From the NCBI GenBank assembly GCA_940671915.1, contig CALNVZ010000649.1:5750081-5814080 (forward strand): 64,000 nt of DNA, written 5' to 3'. This DNA comes from Paracentrotus lividus (Eukaryota > Echinodermata > Echinoidea > Camarodonta > Echinidae). Made by a program: the position numbers and the translations under genes. Positions 47,601 through 54,012 of this stretch are shown here, piece after piece. Numbering within the stretch: the stretch's first letter is position 1; the number at the start of each line of letters is the position of its first letter. The notes below the pieces were generated by a model. The model made no database searches and was not told the origin of the DNA. It saw only the letters and a program-made list of their open reading frames with translations.

Positions 47601-50600
47601 TGAAATGGTGGATGATTTTTTTTTTTTATTAAACTAGACCACAGAAAAAGTTCAGTATTTACCAAAGTTTTCTAATTTTTTTTTTTTACACATCTTTTTT
47701 GGATGTCAATTTTTCATTTCGAAAAATATGTTCATGCTATTGATTACAGCATAATTAACTGACAGCATACATTTGATGATAATTGGTGTATGAATTATGA
47801 AAAGGAAATCATCAGTAACTCCCAGTCCTGAACACATTTTTTTCCCCTCTCTCTCACAAACCAACTCAACTGCCTCCTGCATGCTCTACAAAAAAAGGGG
47901 AAACATTGTTCTTTTGTTTTATTATCTTCTTTTTTTCGGGCAACCAGATTATTGATTCGGGCTCCCAAATTTTGAAAATATGGATATTTGGTTGCCCGGC
48001 AGGGCAACCAAAAAAAAATGTTAGTGTTGAGCGTTGTTTTACATATCATTTCCATTAAAAGCACATTCTAGCATAGATAAACCTTAATTTTCACCTTTTG
48101 TGATTTAAACAGAGGTGGGGGAATATACAAGGGCTTAATTTCATAAAGTTTAAAAACCCAAGTCCATGACAGTTCATTTCGAGTAAATCAAGAAAAACTT
48201 AATGCTTTTTGTGTGTAGACAATGGGGATTTTGGGATAGTTTTTCTTTCATTTCAGGCATTTTGGGCAGATTTCAGTGCTGTAAATTAAACACATAATGG
48301 GCTCATACATTGTGTAACAACAGCCTCCCATGATTAACTCAATTTGGCTAAGGTATGGACTTGGGTTGTTTTTATATTCAGGCGTTCAAATGCCTTATGT
48401 GTGAGTCAATTTCAGCTTATACAGTATCTTCAATGGAAAATGCAATTCATAAAAGCATTGCTACTATGCTTCCCATTCAAATACTGTATGAGACAATATT
48501 TTCAAGTACAGATATAATATATTTGCGATCTTTGAACTAGTTTAGTTAATTCAGGAGTAGACAGTATCACAATTTTTGGGATGTTTTCATAAGTATAAAA
48601 GGCCTCATATTAAAGTGGAAATCTTTGTACGGACAGACTTGCAAAATCCTCAAAAATATAATAATTGTGTCTATACATGTAAATACTTACATGCAGTGGC
48701 ATCGGAAAGCTCCGAGGAGACAAAAGATTGGAGGGGGAAACCATTGTTAACACATAATTGCTTGCCTATCCAATATTTTGTATCCTCAGAGCTTTCCGAC
48801 GCCACTGCTTTCATGTATAGACTAACTGCAGCTGAAAAGAAAAGGCATACCTCATCAAAGAAGTGCTGAGTTTTACGCAGGATATGTTTGAGTTCCGTCA
48901 GCTCCAAGAAGTTCCTCTTAAGAGCTTCTTGGTTGGTGTTTACTTCCTTCAGTTCATTCTCCAGCTTCTCATAGCATGCCTGGAGTAAATACAGACACAT
49001 TGCGGTAATCATCACCATTATCACAATCATCATCATCATCATCATCATTGGATTCATACGAAAATTTTGACTGAATGCATAGTTGTTTCTGCTTTCAGGG
49101 GTTGGCCATTTCATTTCCCAGCTTAACAGCCTGTGAAATCCATATTAGTGATACTGGTCAGCGGCAATTTCTCTTATGGTATCTCTCTAAGTTTTTCAGG
49201 GTATCCTGTGAGGGGGGGGGGGGGGGGGGAGGTTAACACTTGGGTTGCAAAATAAGGTGTATAAAAAGTTTAGGGTGAAATTTTTTAGTATATTGTTACT
49301 GTTGAGTTCAATACAGTGAAATATAAGTGCTTTGGTCTCTTAGCTGCAATAAGCCAGTTCATATACGCATTCATGAACAGATGTGCAGGAAGGTTAATAT
49401 TGAATTCCATTGAGACATGAAACATGTAGCTCAGAACCAGATGATCCAAACATCCTGGAATGCACAGCTGGTGGTAATCTTTGAGCAACAACTGATATTT
49501 TTCATAAAGCACCTAAATCATGTTGAAATTTATCACACATGGTATGTAGTTTGCAGGCACAATCCTTTGGTTTTTGCATAGCGGAGTCTAATACCGGAGT
49601 CAAACCGGCGAGCCCGACTCCAAACCGACCACTAGCTTGCCATTCATTGTAATGTAATTTTTTGGTCAGACTGTTGTCAGTTTAGGGTCAGTCTCGTCGG
49701 TGTGACTACGGTATAAAGTAGGAGACTGGATGTACTGAAGCATCTTCTATCCACAGAGGGTTTGGAGGCTACATGTTGTCTCCAACCTAGACAGTAATTT
49801 GATAGAGTGTCAAATTGGAGTCTGTGCTTGCAGACTACATAGTCTGCCATATGTTCTACAGTTTGTCTGTTATCAGGAAAAAGTTGATTCTTATTATCAT
49901 ACCTCAAGGTCGATCATCTCCCTGGGTGCGGGCGCGTCTGGGTTCTCTCCTGTATCCAAGATGGGGATATCAGCTCTCAATATCTCCTTCTCAAGATATC
50001 CTGCAATGAGTGATTACACAAGGGGAAAGAAGACAAGAAATGAGTCCCTCAGATAGGATGTTAAATGGAGGTTCTGTGTGAACATACACGCCCGTATTCA
50101 CAAAGGTATACTAAGTCGAGCCATAGTTTAAATCTGTGATTTAACTATGGTTAGCCAAAATGTTATGTTCCTTAAATGTTTACTGGATTCACTAATTGTG
50201 CTTTTAAATGGTTAGGAAAACTTTCATACTTATCATTCTGAGGCATTTTTTTTATAGTTTCAAATCCAAAAATTCAGATAAATCAAATATCTACTGTTCG
50301 AGATTGTGTCACATTTTGCTACCCCTAATTAAACCAAAGATCTACGCCATGGCTTCATGTACATGTGTACACCTATTTATGTTCATTGTGCTCATACATG
50401 TATGCAGTCTGTTGCTTGTCAGGTTTTATGGAGGATGTTTTCCCTTTGCTTGTGCTTTCAAACATATAATCTGCATATGAATATTGAGGGTCAGCGAATC
50501 TAATCATGGTTCGTATGGGATACTTGCCTAGGGTGATAGGATCACACGATTTGCAGCAAGCTACATTTATATTTTGTAGCTGAACACAACTTGTATTTTG

Positions 50601-52910
50601 CTCACTTACATTTAGCTTGACTAGTCATTGCAAAAATCTCTCTCTCAATTTGGAAGGGCAGAGTAGAAACACACGACACTGACAATAATCAAGTACCTTT
50701 TTCATATATTTTGTGTTGAAAAGAAGGGAATACCTCAGAATGGATGTTATAGGGATGACATTATCTTCCATGTACATGCAGAAGAACCATTGTATGCATT
50801 ACAACATGTAATGCACTTATAGTGAAAAATGGGTCTTAACCTGTGCTGTGTTTCAACAAACTGTTCGTAAGTTACGAATGACTTTACGAACAACTGGTGA
50901 TCAGATCTTGCGCTAATAAAGCATGTGATTACATGTAGTATAGCACCTACGAACATGCTCTAGTCGTTCACATTGTCGTTTGTAACTTTCAAAACGACTT
51001 GGTGAAACACCACCCTGGGGGGGCATTTCATCAAAGGACTTGTCAGATGTTTTATCCGACAAATTTGCTCTCAGCCAATCAGATGCAAGCATTTCAGTAG
51101 CTTATAACAGTTTGTCAGATAAAACGTCCGACAAGTCCTTTCATGAAACGCCCCCCTGGTGTATGTCCACAATCCATAGAGACCTTCAGGAAAATTGGCA
51201 CTGTGCTATAAAACAAATTAACAGGAATGCAGGTGGTCTAGATTCATAAAAATAATAACCGCAAACAGCTGAGCGAATTTTTAGTTTTCAGGTTGTAAAT
51301 GTTCCTGGTATTGAATTACTTATACATGTACATTGTAAGGGAAAGAAAAATAGGCATGTGGACACAGGCACTTGAAGTTGTTTGATGGTTCCATTTTCAC
51401 ACTGGCAAATTGATAATTATCATCAATTTCTTTATAGGATAGAAGATGTCATTGTAATACAGATTTATACTTGGGAATTGAAACTGTAATTTATTATTTT
51501 ATTAATCGCCTGTGCAAACTGGTAAGTGGTTATTTGTGCAGACCATTTTCAGTGATTAAGAACAAACTTTATTATCAAACAGCAATTTAAGTTTAGAAGC
51601 TTGGATATCACATATAGTATAAACATGTAACTGCTAGCACACAGTTTTTGTCAAAGATGCAAGCACTTGAATGATAAAGTCCCACCCCTCCTCCTTCTCT
51701 GACAGACATAGCAATGTCTTCATATCATATTAAAAACATTTTATTCAAAGAATCTCAAAATGTAATACAAGGTCCCATTCTCTATGATGAACTTGGAATA
51801 GAAAATAATGACATTCCCGGCACATTTTGTAACAAATCAGCAAGAAATATTCTAAGCGCATACTTACGCAGCTTTCTTTCCATTTCATCACATCGTCTTA
51901 CTTCGTTGACAAATTTTCGTTGGAAAGCATTCACATCAGGATTTAACTGCAAAGAGGAAATGAATGAATAGAAAATTAGAATGGTTACACCTTAACAAGG
52001 GTTATCATTTAAGAAATGCAGGCCTACAAACAAAAGAAATATCATTAACAGAAAGAGAATTTCAAATATGAAACTAGAAGCAGTATTAGAACTCTAATTT
52101 CTTTCAAGTGTTTGAAGGATAAGATGTGTAATTGATAGAAACTGCAGAGAATGTTGATAATTATAACCCCATAGATTTAATAGATCATAAAACATGATAT
52201 ATTTTAGGAATTATTCCCGGTACCATTTTAGTTGAGATTCCCTAGTTGTAAATGTCTTCATGAAAGAGATCACGATGTGATAAAATAATTTTCCTTTACA
52301 AGATTGTTTTTTTGAAATGATCAGTTTCATTCCGGCTTGTGTTCATTTTATTGTTATTTTACATCGGCTCTTCTCTTAGCTCACATGAGCTGAATTAATT
52401 GGTTTACGACATGTACTATCAAATACATGTGGCTTGAACTAGGGAATAGTAAATGTACAGGAACATTGTGGGTTTTGTAAATGGTATCCAAGTTTTTACG
52501 CCCCCTCAACCCCCCCCCATTATAATGAGGTGTATGCAACCAACCCAATTACATTGTGACGATATCATTAAACTAAACAGTGAACACATAGGTTTGCACA
52601 AATTGGGATCAAAAGAATTGCCTCTTTTATTACAACTAAACATTAGTGTCATCAAATAAGTGTGGTTGCCCAAGTCGAGCAACTACTTTTCATCATTTCT
52701 TCTAAATTTGGTTGTCAAAATGTGAAATCTAGTTGCCCCAACAAAGGTGTACATGGCATGATAATGTTGATTGTTGCATGTAGGCCTACTTACATCTCTG
52801 AACTGGACCAGACCTAGTTCTCCCAGTTCTGCTACACATGCATAGGCCGCCTCAGACTGCAAGAACAGCTGGGCCAGGCACATCTCCTCACTACGGTATA
52901 GGGAACCCAT
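29593..52910 (-). CDS. ATP6V0A1: V-type proton ATPase 116-kDa subunit a, complete, 20 coding exons, 838 residues
   Basis: Subunit a of the membrane V0 sector of the vacuolar H+-ATPase; it forms the two proton half-channels beside the c-ring and, through its cytosolic N-terminal half, the stator contact with V1. All 20 exons join in frame with GT-AG junctions to 838 residues, essentially the family's usual length (~840). Residues 1-~398 are the soluble domain ([74 protein letters not shown]). From ~400 follow the membrane helices ([43 protein letters not shown]). The essential channel arginines are present: R742 in [13 protein letters not shown] and R806 in [12 protein letters not shown] (matching yeast Vph1 R735 and R799). 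The C-terminus is [14 protein letters not shown]. The symbol denotes closest resemblance to vertebrate a1; invertebrate paralogy is not resolved. Introns 11 and 14 carry tandem duplicates of exon pieces. Confidence 0.97.
29943..30114 (-). CDS. ATP6V0A1: V-ATPase a exon 19 (residues 752-808)
   Basis: Reads [20 protein letters not shown], then [20 protein letters not shown] and [17 protein letters not shown]. The first residue is Glu where most animals have Gln (HAQLSEVLW). R806 is the second conserved channel arginine. Phase 2 at GTAAGA. Confidence 0.97.
30504..30621 (-). CDS. ATP6V0A1: V-ATPase a exon 18 (residues 713-751), essential Arg742
   Basis: Reads [20 protein letters not shown] then [20 protein letters not shown]742 in SYLRLW corresponds to the channel arginine required for proton release from the c-ring (yeast Vph1 R735). 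Phase 1 at GTAAGT. Confidence 0.98.
30660..30810. mobile_element. Transposon ends, GTGGCGGATCCAGG type
   Basis: CAGTGGCGGATCCAGGCAGG followed by GGACGCACGCCCC is a common terminal sequence of invertebrate DNA transposons; CTCGATCCTCCTCTGC at 30,796 may be the other end. The short interior is non-coding. In V-ATPase intron 17. Confidence 0.5.
30848..31020. mobile_element. Foldback MITE, 173 bp
   Basis: TGGCCCATATTCTACTA at the left is inverted as TAGTAGAATATGGGCCA at the right; arms of ~75 bp share GTATGCGTCGCAAGTTCG and its inverse with only a few mismatches. TA flanks the right end, and the left flank also ends in a T-rich TA context. Confidence 0.9.
31408..31530 (-). CDS. ATP6V0A1: V-ATPase a exon 17 (residues 672-712), cytosolic loop
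   Basis: Reads [20 protein letters not shown] then [20 protein letters not shown]. An acidic, poorly conserved loop, as usual at this position. ACTAG acceptor, GTGAGT donor; both phases fit neighbours. Confidence 0.88.
31874..32111. mobile_element. Foldback MITE, 238 bp
   Basis: GTGGGGTGTAACACAAAG at the left and its inverse at the right; arms of ~80 bp share CTTACGATTGATTAAA and GATTGATTTTTTC words with their inverses. The centre contains GATTAGGATTAGG-like short repeats. In V-ATPase intron 16. Confidence 0.88.
32236..32343 (-). CDS. ATP6V0A1: V-ATPase a exon 16 (residues 636-671)
   Basis: Reads [20 protein letters not shown] then [16 protein letters not shown]. The conserved CIPWML-x-x-KP motif marks the end of this helix. 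GTTAGT donor, phase 0. Confidence 0.96.
33089..33296 (-). CDS. ATP6V0A1: V-ATPase a exon 15 (residues 566-635)
   Basis: Reads [40 protein letters not shown], then [20 protein letters not shown] and PEMFPGQ. This is the only copy with the full exon and a donor (GTAAGC). Its 5' ~110 bp and acceptor are duplicated twice upstream. Confidence 0.96.
33181..33645 (-). repeat. Three tandem 155-bp units carrying the 5' part of V-ATPase exon 15 and its acceptor
   Basis: Exon starts after the acceptor AG fall at 33,296, 33,451 and 33,606, exactly 155 bp apart, each preceded by CTTTCNTTGCAG. The functional unit is the one at 33,181-33,335. The middle copy is open through [20 protein letters not shown], then runs into intron without a donor. 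The most upstream copy has TGTGAG changed to TGTTAG, an in-frame stop at 33,573-33,575. Both extra units are exon fragments in intron 14. Confidence 0.93.
33859..33977 (-). CDS. ATP6V0A1: V-ATPase a exon 14 (residues 527-566)
   Basis: Reads [20 protein letters not shown] then [19 protein letters not shown]. Strongly conserved FLNS-x-KMK-x-S-x-ILG helix. Phase 2 at GTGAGT. Confidence 0.97.
34056..34228. mobile_element. MITE family B copy, full length
   Basis: The left arm starts GGGTGGCGTTTCACCAAGTC and the right arm ends GACTTGGTGAAACACAGCCC; the interior carries GATCACCAGTCATTC and AACGACTGGAACATG. About 173 bp, foldback, non-coding. In an intron of the V-ATPase gene. Confidence 0.85.
34518..34688. 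mobile_element. Foldback MITE, ~171 bp, GC-rich arms
   Basis: AGGTACCTTCCCAAAAGTTA at the left is inverted as TAACTTTTGGGACGGTACCT at the right; the arms continue with GCCCGCTGCGTGAACGCCGC and its inverse. In V-ATPase intron 13. Confidence 0.9.
35136..35232 (-). CDS. ATP6V0A1: V-ATPase a exon 13 (residues 494-526)
   Basis: Reads [20 protein letters not shown] then [12 protein letters not shown]. The conserved YPFG-x-DP motif precedes the next helix. WNVT and NNET are possible luminal N-glycosylation sequons in this loop. Confidence 0.95.
35350..35517. mobile_element. Foldback element, ~168 bp
   Basis: GATATATTGACTGCTTT at the left is inverted as AAAGCAGTCAATATATC (one mismatch) at the right, enclosing the inverted pair TTTCTAGACTGCTC / GAGCAGTCTAGAAA and AACCCAAACCGC / GCGGGTTATGG. 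In V-ATPase intron 12. Confidence 0.85.
35518..36443 (-). other. Remainder of V-ATPase intron 12
   Basis: GGGGGCATCCAGGGGGCAACGGGC at ~35,694 and unique AT-rich sequence follow the foldback element. Nothing recognised. Confidence 0.5.
36444..36589 (-). CDS. ATP6V0A1: V-ATPase a exon 12 (residues 446-494)
   Basis: Reads [48 protein letters not shown]. The YTG-x-IYND-x-FS motif is invariant in subunit a. GTGAGT donor, phase 2. Confidence 0.97.
36795..37256 (-). repeat. Three tandem 154-bp units carrying the 3' part of V-ATPase exon 11 and its donor
   Basis: The donor-bearing end of exon 11 (GCCAACCATGAG|GTAAGT in the functional copy) recurs with donor GT at 37,136-37,137, 36,982-36,983 and 36,828-36,829, exactly 154 bp apart. 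Each unit spans ~119 bp of exon and ~34 bp of intron (GGACTTGAAGATAT...). The middle copy has lost one base in GGGCATGG, shifting frame; the distal copy is still in frame ([18 protein letters not shown]). Neither extra copy has an acceptor, so they are exon fragments within intron 11. Confidence 0.93.
37138..37277 (-). CDS. ATP6V0A1: V-ATPase a exon 11 (residues 399-445), first membrane helices
   Basis: Reads [20 protein letters not shown] then [20 protein letters not shown] and SLANHE. This copy is the functional one: it alone has the acceptor and the 21-bp 5' end, and it joins in frame to exons 10 and 12. Its 3' 119 bp plus 34 bp of intron are duplicated twice downstream. Confidence 0.95.
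37829..37979 (-). CDS. ATP6V0A1: V-ATPase a exon 10 (residues 349-399)
   Basis: Reads [20 protein letters not shown] then [20 protein letters not shown]. It is the last soluble segment before the first membrane helix. Phase 1 out at GTAAGA. Confidence 0.96.
38513..38725 (-). CDS. ATP6V0A1: V-ATPase a exon 9 (residues 278-348)
   Basis: Reads [40 protein letters not shown], then [20 protein letters not shown] and ALRRGT. Highly conserved end of the cytosolic domain. Phase 0 both ends. Confidence 0.97.
38726..39696 (-). other. V-ATPase intron 8
   Basis: Mostly unique. Around 39,195-39,560 a C-run and repeated GCCTGTAAT(A/G)GG and GGTAATTTT words suggest an old degenerate repeat, unclassified. 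Confidence 0.45.
39697..39790 (-). CDS. ATP6V0A1: V-ATPase a exon 8 (residues 246-277)
   Basis: Reads [20 protein letters not shown] then [12 protein letters not shown]. Conserved YPC-x-E-T and TRIEDL motifs. Donor GTTAGT. Confidence 0.96.
40263..40345 (-). CDS. ATP6V0A1: V-ATPase a exon 7 (residues 219-246)
   Basis: Reads [20 protein letters not shown] then RVKKICEG; conserved FFQG-x-x-L-x-x-RVKKICE motif. Phase 2 out, GTAAAT donor. Confidence 0.97.
40627..40753 (-). CDS. ATP6V0A1: V-ATPase a exon 6 (residues 176-218)
   Basis: Reads [42 protein letters not shown]. The LWR-x-CRGN core is invariant in the family. TTCAG acceptor, GTAAGT donor. Confidence 0.97.
40793..40962. mobile_element. 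MITE family B copy
   Basis: Foldback copy with ACTGGTGATCAGGTCTTGTG, CCAAGAACATGTTCCAGTCG and a right end GACTTGGTGAAACACATCCC, located between two V-ATPase exons. Confidence 0.85.
41244..42153. mobile_element. 0.9-kb element: TTTATGCCTCCG inverted ends around five ~150-bp tandem units
   Basis: TTTATGCCTCCG at the left and CGGAGGCATAAA at the right bound the element. Inside, a unit of ~150 bp recurs about five times, marked by (A)CGGTTCTTGAGTTAT (near 41,424, 41,577, 41,728, 41,877 and 42,029), TATTGACCTCTGTGACC and CCAAGTATGAAGATGAT. Each unit carries TGACCTTTGACCTTTGACCT or variants. Near the right end are GGACGTAC repeats and a short CCTCCGGCGAGACTTCGTCG hairpin. Elements of this kind are abundant in marine invertebrates (general knowledge). 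No protein coded. In V-ATPase intron 5. Confidence 0.85.
42154..43064 (-). other. Remainder of V-ATPase intron 5
   Basis: Unique AT-rich sequence with ATGTATATGTACATGTATATG at ~42,596 and a T/G homopolymer at 42,897-42,920. Nothing recognised. Confidence 0.5.
43065..43168 (-). CDS. ATP6V0A1: V-ATPase a exon 5 (residues 142-176)
   Basis: Reads [20 protein letters not shown] then [11 protein letters not shown]; this is the variable loop before the conserved LGFVAGVI motif. Ends in phase 2 at GTAAGT. Confidence 0.93.
43183..43290. repeat. CA/GACA microsatellite with a 35-bp internal duplication
   Basis: ACAGACAGAAGCACACACAG followed by ACAAACAGACAG occurs twice, then ACACACACACAGACAC. It lies ~20 bp upstream (transcript sense) of the exon 5 acceptor, so length changes could affect the branch-point region (inference). 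Confidence 0.85.
46044..46453. mobile_element. Foldback element, ~410 bp
   Basis: ATAGAGCATCGAAGTGATGA at the left is inverted as TCATACTTCGATACTCTAT at the right. The arms extend ~180 bp, sharing ATTTCATATCTCGGAGGAG with its inverse, GAATCGGTTCAA with its inverse, and TGGGGC blocks. Confidence 0.85.
46943..48036. mobile_element. TIR element, ~1.1 kb, GGGCTCAACATTAA ends (hAT-like)
   Basis: ACAGGGCTCAACATTA at the left is matched by TTAGTGTTGAGCGTTGT at the right; subterminal GTTGCCCG / CGGGCAAC words occur at both ends (47,022 and 47,937-48,010). No transposase is visible. GTTGCCC fragments also occur at 52,665-52,740. Confidence 0.65.
48694..48811. mobile_element. Foldback MITE, 118 bp
   Basis: GCAGTGGCATCGGAAAGCTC at the left is inverted as GAGCTTTCCGACGCCACTGC at the right. 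It ends 40 bp downstream of the exon 4 donor. Confidence 0.9.
48851..48979 (-). CDS. ATP6V0A1: V-ATPase a exon 4 (residues 99-141)
   Basis: Reads [20 protein letters not shown] through [17 protein letters not shown], the coiled-coil arm of the N-terminal domain. Phase 0 both ends; GTATGC donor. A foldback MITE starts only ~40 bp past the donor. Confidence 0.96.
49576..49732. mobile_element. Foldback MITE, ~157 bp
   Basis: GGAGTCTAATACCGGAGTCA followed by AACCGGCGAG is mirrored by CTCGTCGGTGTGACTACGGT followed by ATAAAGTAGGAGACT. Between exons 3 and 4. Confidence 0.75.
49903..50000 (-). CDS. ATP6V0A1: V-ATPase a exon 3 (residues 66-98)
   Basis: Reads [19 protein letters not shown] then [13 protein letters not shown]. 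Takes phase 1, ends phase 0 before GTATGA. Confidence 0.94.
50841..51017. mobile_element. MITE family B copy
   Basis: Starts with a GTGTTTCAACAAACTGTTCG arm, has ACTGGTGATCAGATCTTGCG inside, and ends CGACTTGGTGAAACACCACC, directly followed by MITE-A copy 4. Confidence 0.85.
51014..51158. mobile_element. MITE family A, copy 4
   Basis: Foldback copy starting GGGGGGGCATTTCATCAAAG and ending CATGAAACGCCCCCC, in intron 2 of the V-ATPase gene, directly abutting a family-B MITE. Confidence 0.85.
51868..51946 (-). CDS. ATP6V0A1: V-ATPase a exon 2 (residues 40-66)
   Basis: Reads [20 protein letters not shown] then EMERKL, a signature of the family's N-terminal domain. TTGCAG acceptor, GTAAGT donor, phase 1 out. 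Confidence 0.96.
51947..52793 (-). other. V-ATPase intron 1 within the coding region
   Basis: AT-rich unique sequence plus a short fragment at 52,660-52,740 with GTTGCCC words related to the TIR element at 46,943. Confidence 0.5.
52794..52910 (-). CDS. ATP6V0A1: V-ATPase a exon 1 (residues 1-39)
   Basis: Starts [18 protein letters not shown], the conserved N-terminus of subunit a, and ends LGLVQFRD before a GTAAGT donor in phase 0. The ATG is in the family's usual position. Confidence 0.96.
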
Positions 52911-52978
52911 CTTGGCCCCGGATCTCTCTTTTTCGTATGTCCCTCAAGAGTTTGGTCAGATCAAAGACGCTTGAATTT
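52911..52978 (-). other. V-ATPase subunit a 5' UTR part of coding exon 1
   Basis: A CTGCAG acceptor precedes 68 bp of untranslated sequence ahead of a good initiation context (CCAAGATGG). This implies at least one non-coding exon farther upstream (right). Confidence 0.65.
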
Positions 52979-53223
52979 CTGCAGGAAAAAATGAGGAAAG
53001 GCTAATAAAAAATATCAATGATATAATTTGAAGGCATTAATTTGTAAATTATATGAGTTTTAATATTTAAAATGAGGACAAAAATATTTTGTTTTTTAAA
53101 GAGAGCAAACTTATACATGAATGATTAATAAGGCAACTAAATAAAAAAAGAAGGAAAAAAAATGAAGAATTTTAATACAAAACATCTACATATGTACATA
53201 AAAAACATGATCCATTGGCAGTC

Positions 53224-53246
53224 TTTTTTTTTTTTTTTTTTTTTTT
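53224..53246. repeat. Poly(T) run
   Basis: 23 consecutive T on the plus strand. A length-unstable homopolymer; could be the tail of a minus-strand retroposed sequence, but no body is recognised. Confidence 0.9.
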
Positions 53247-53367
53247 GAAGTATTGAAGAAAATGTTCTGCATTCATATTGTAGCACATATGGACAAATAT
53301 ATTGTATGTGCACTCTCACAACATAACTTCAAGACCCTGATTTAGTATCCATGTGAAAAGTATCATT

Positions 53368-54012
53368 AGGGTTGGGCAAATAATGACTTTTTTCTGAAAA
53401 ATTATTTCAAACAAGTTGCTTCTATAGACAAATTTGATGTAGAATCCAAAAAATGACAATGATTTTTGTGTACGATGATGTCTGACGTCGCTAAAGTGCA
53501 AAAAACCAAAATAGTGGGTATTTTTGCCCATTCATCACACACTTATAGGTATAAACCGGTTTTATTTTGTTTCTTATGGATTTTGATGGTTAAAGCTCAA
53601 ATCTGACAATTTTATGCATGACCAAATGTACCTAGTATGGCTTATAGGTGTTAATTAGTGATTTTGATATGAGGTGATTTTTGCTCGTTATTGACTGAAA
53701 CTTACTCAACACTACACTAACAGTCAACTTAGTAGGATTAATCAATGTTGGATTATCATCATGTTGGGTTCCCTGACACCCAAAAGACAATATAAAAACG
53801 CAATAAAGTGGTTTATACATATAAAAAGTATAATAATTGGGCATAATACGCTATTTTGGCGGCCATTTGTTTTTTTTGCACTTTAGCGACGTAAGACGTC
53901 ATCATCGTATGCAAAAAATAATTGTCATTTTCAGTTCTCACGTACGTCGAATTTTACTATAAAGAAACAACTTGTTTCGGTAAAAAAATTGCTTGAGATT
54001 CGCCCAACCCTA
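53368..54012. mobile_element. Non-autonomous hAT-like element, ~645 bp, with target-site duplication
   Basis: TAGGGTTGGGCAAATA at the left and the inverse CGCCCAACCCTA at the right; further in, GATGATGTCTGACGTCGCTA is inverted as TAGCGACGTAAGACGTCATC. The direct repeat GTATCATT flanks both ends (overlapping the first T), 7-8 bp as expected for hAT. The interior is AT-rich and non-coding. Confidence 0.85.

Larger units (their letters stand above)
43300..48693 (-). other. V-ATPase intron 4 (5.7 kb)
   Basis: Contains a 0.4-kb foldback element and a ~1.1-kb TIR element (listed separately). 43,300-46,040 is AT-rich and unique to my eye, with many ATATTCATA words at 43,670-43,750. Confidence 0.55.
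50001..51867 (-). other. V-ATPase intron 2
   Basis: Holds the adjacent MITE-B and MITE-A copies at 50,841-51,158. The remainder is AT-rich; a fragment GTGATTTAACTATGGTTAG with its near inverse at 50,115-50,155 may be another small foldback. Nothing else recognised. Confidence 0.5.
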
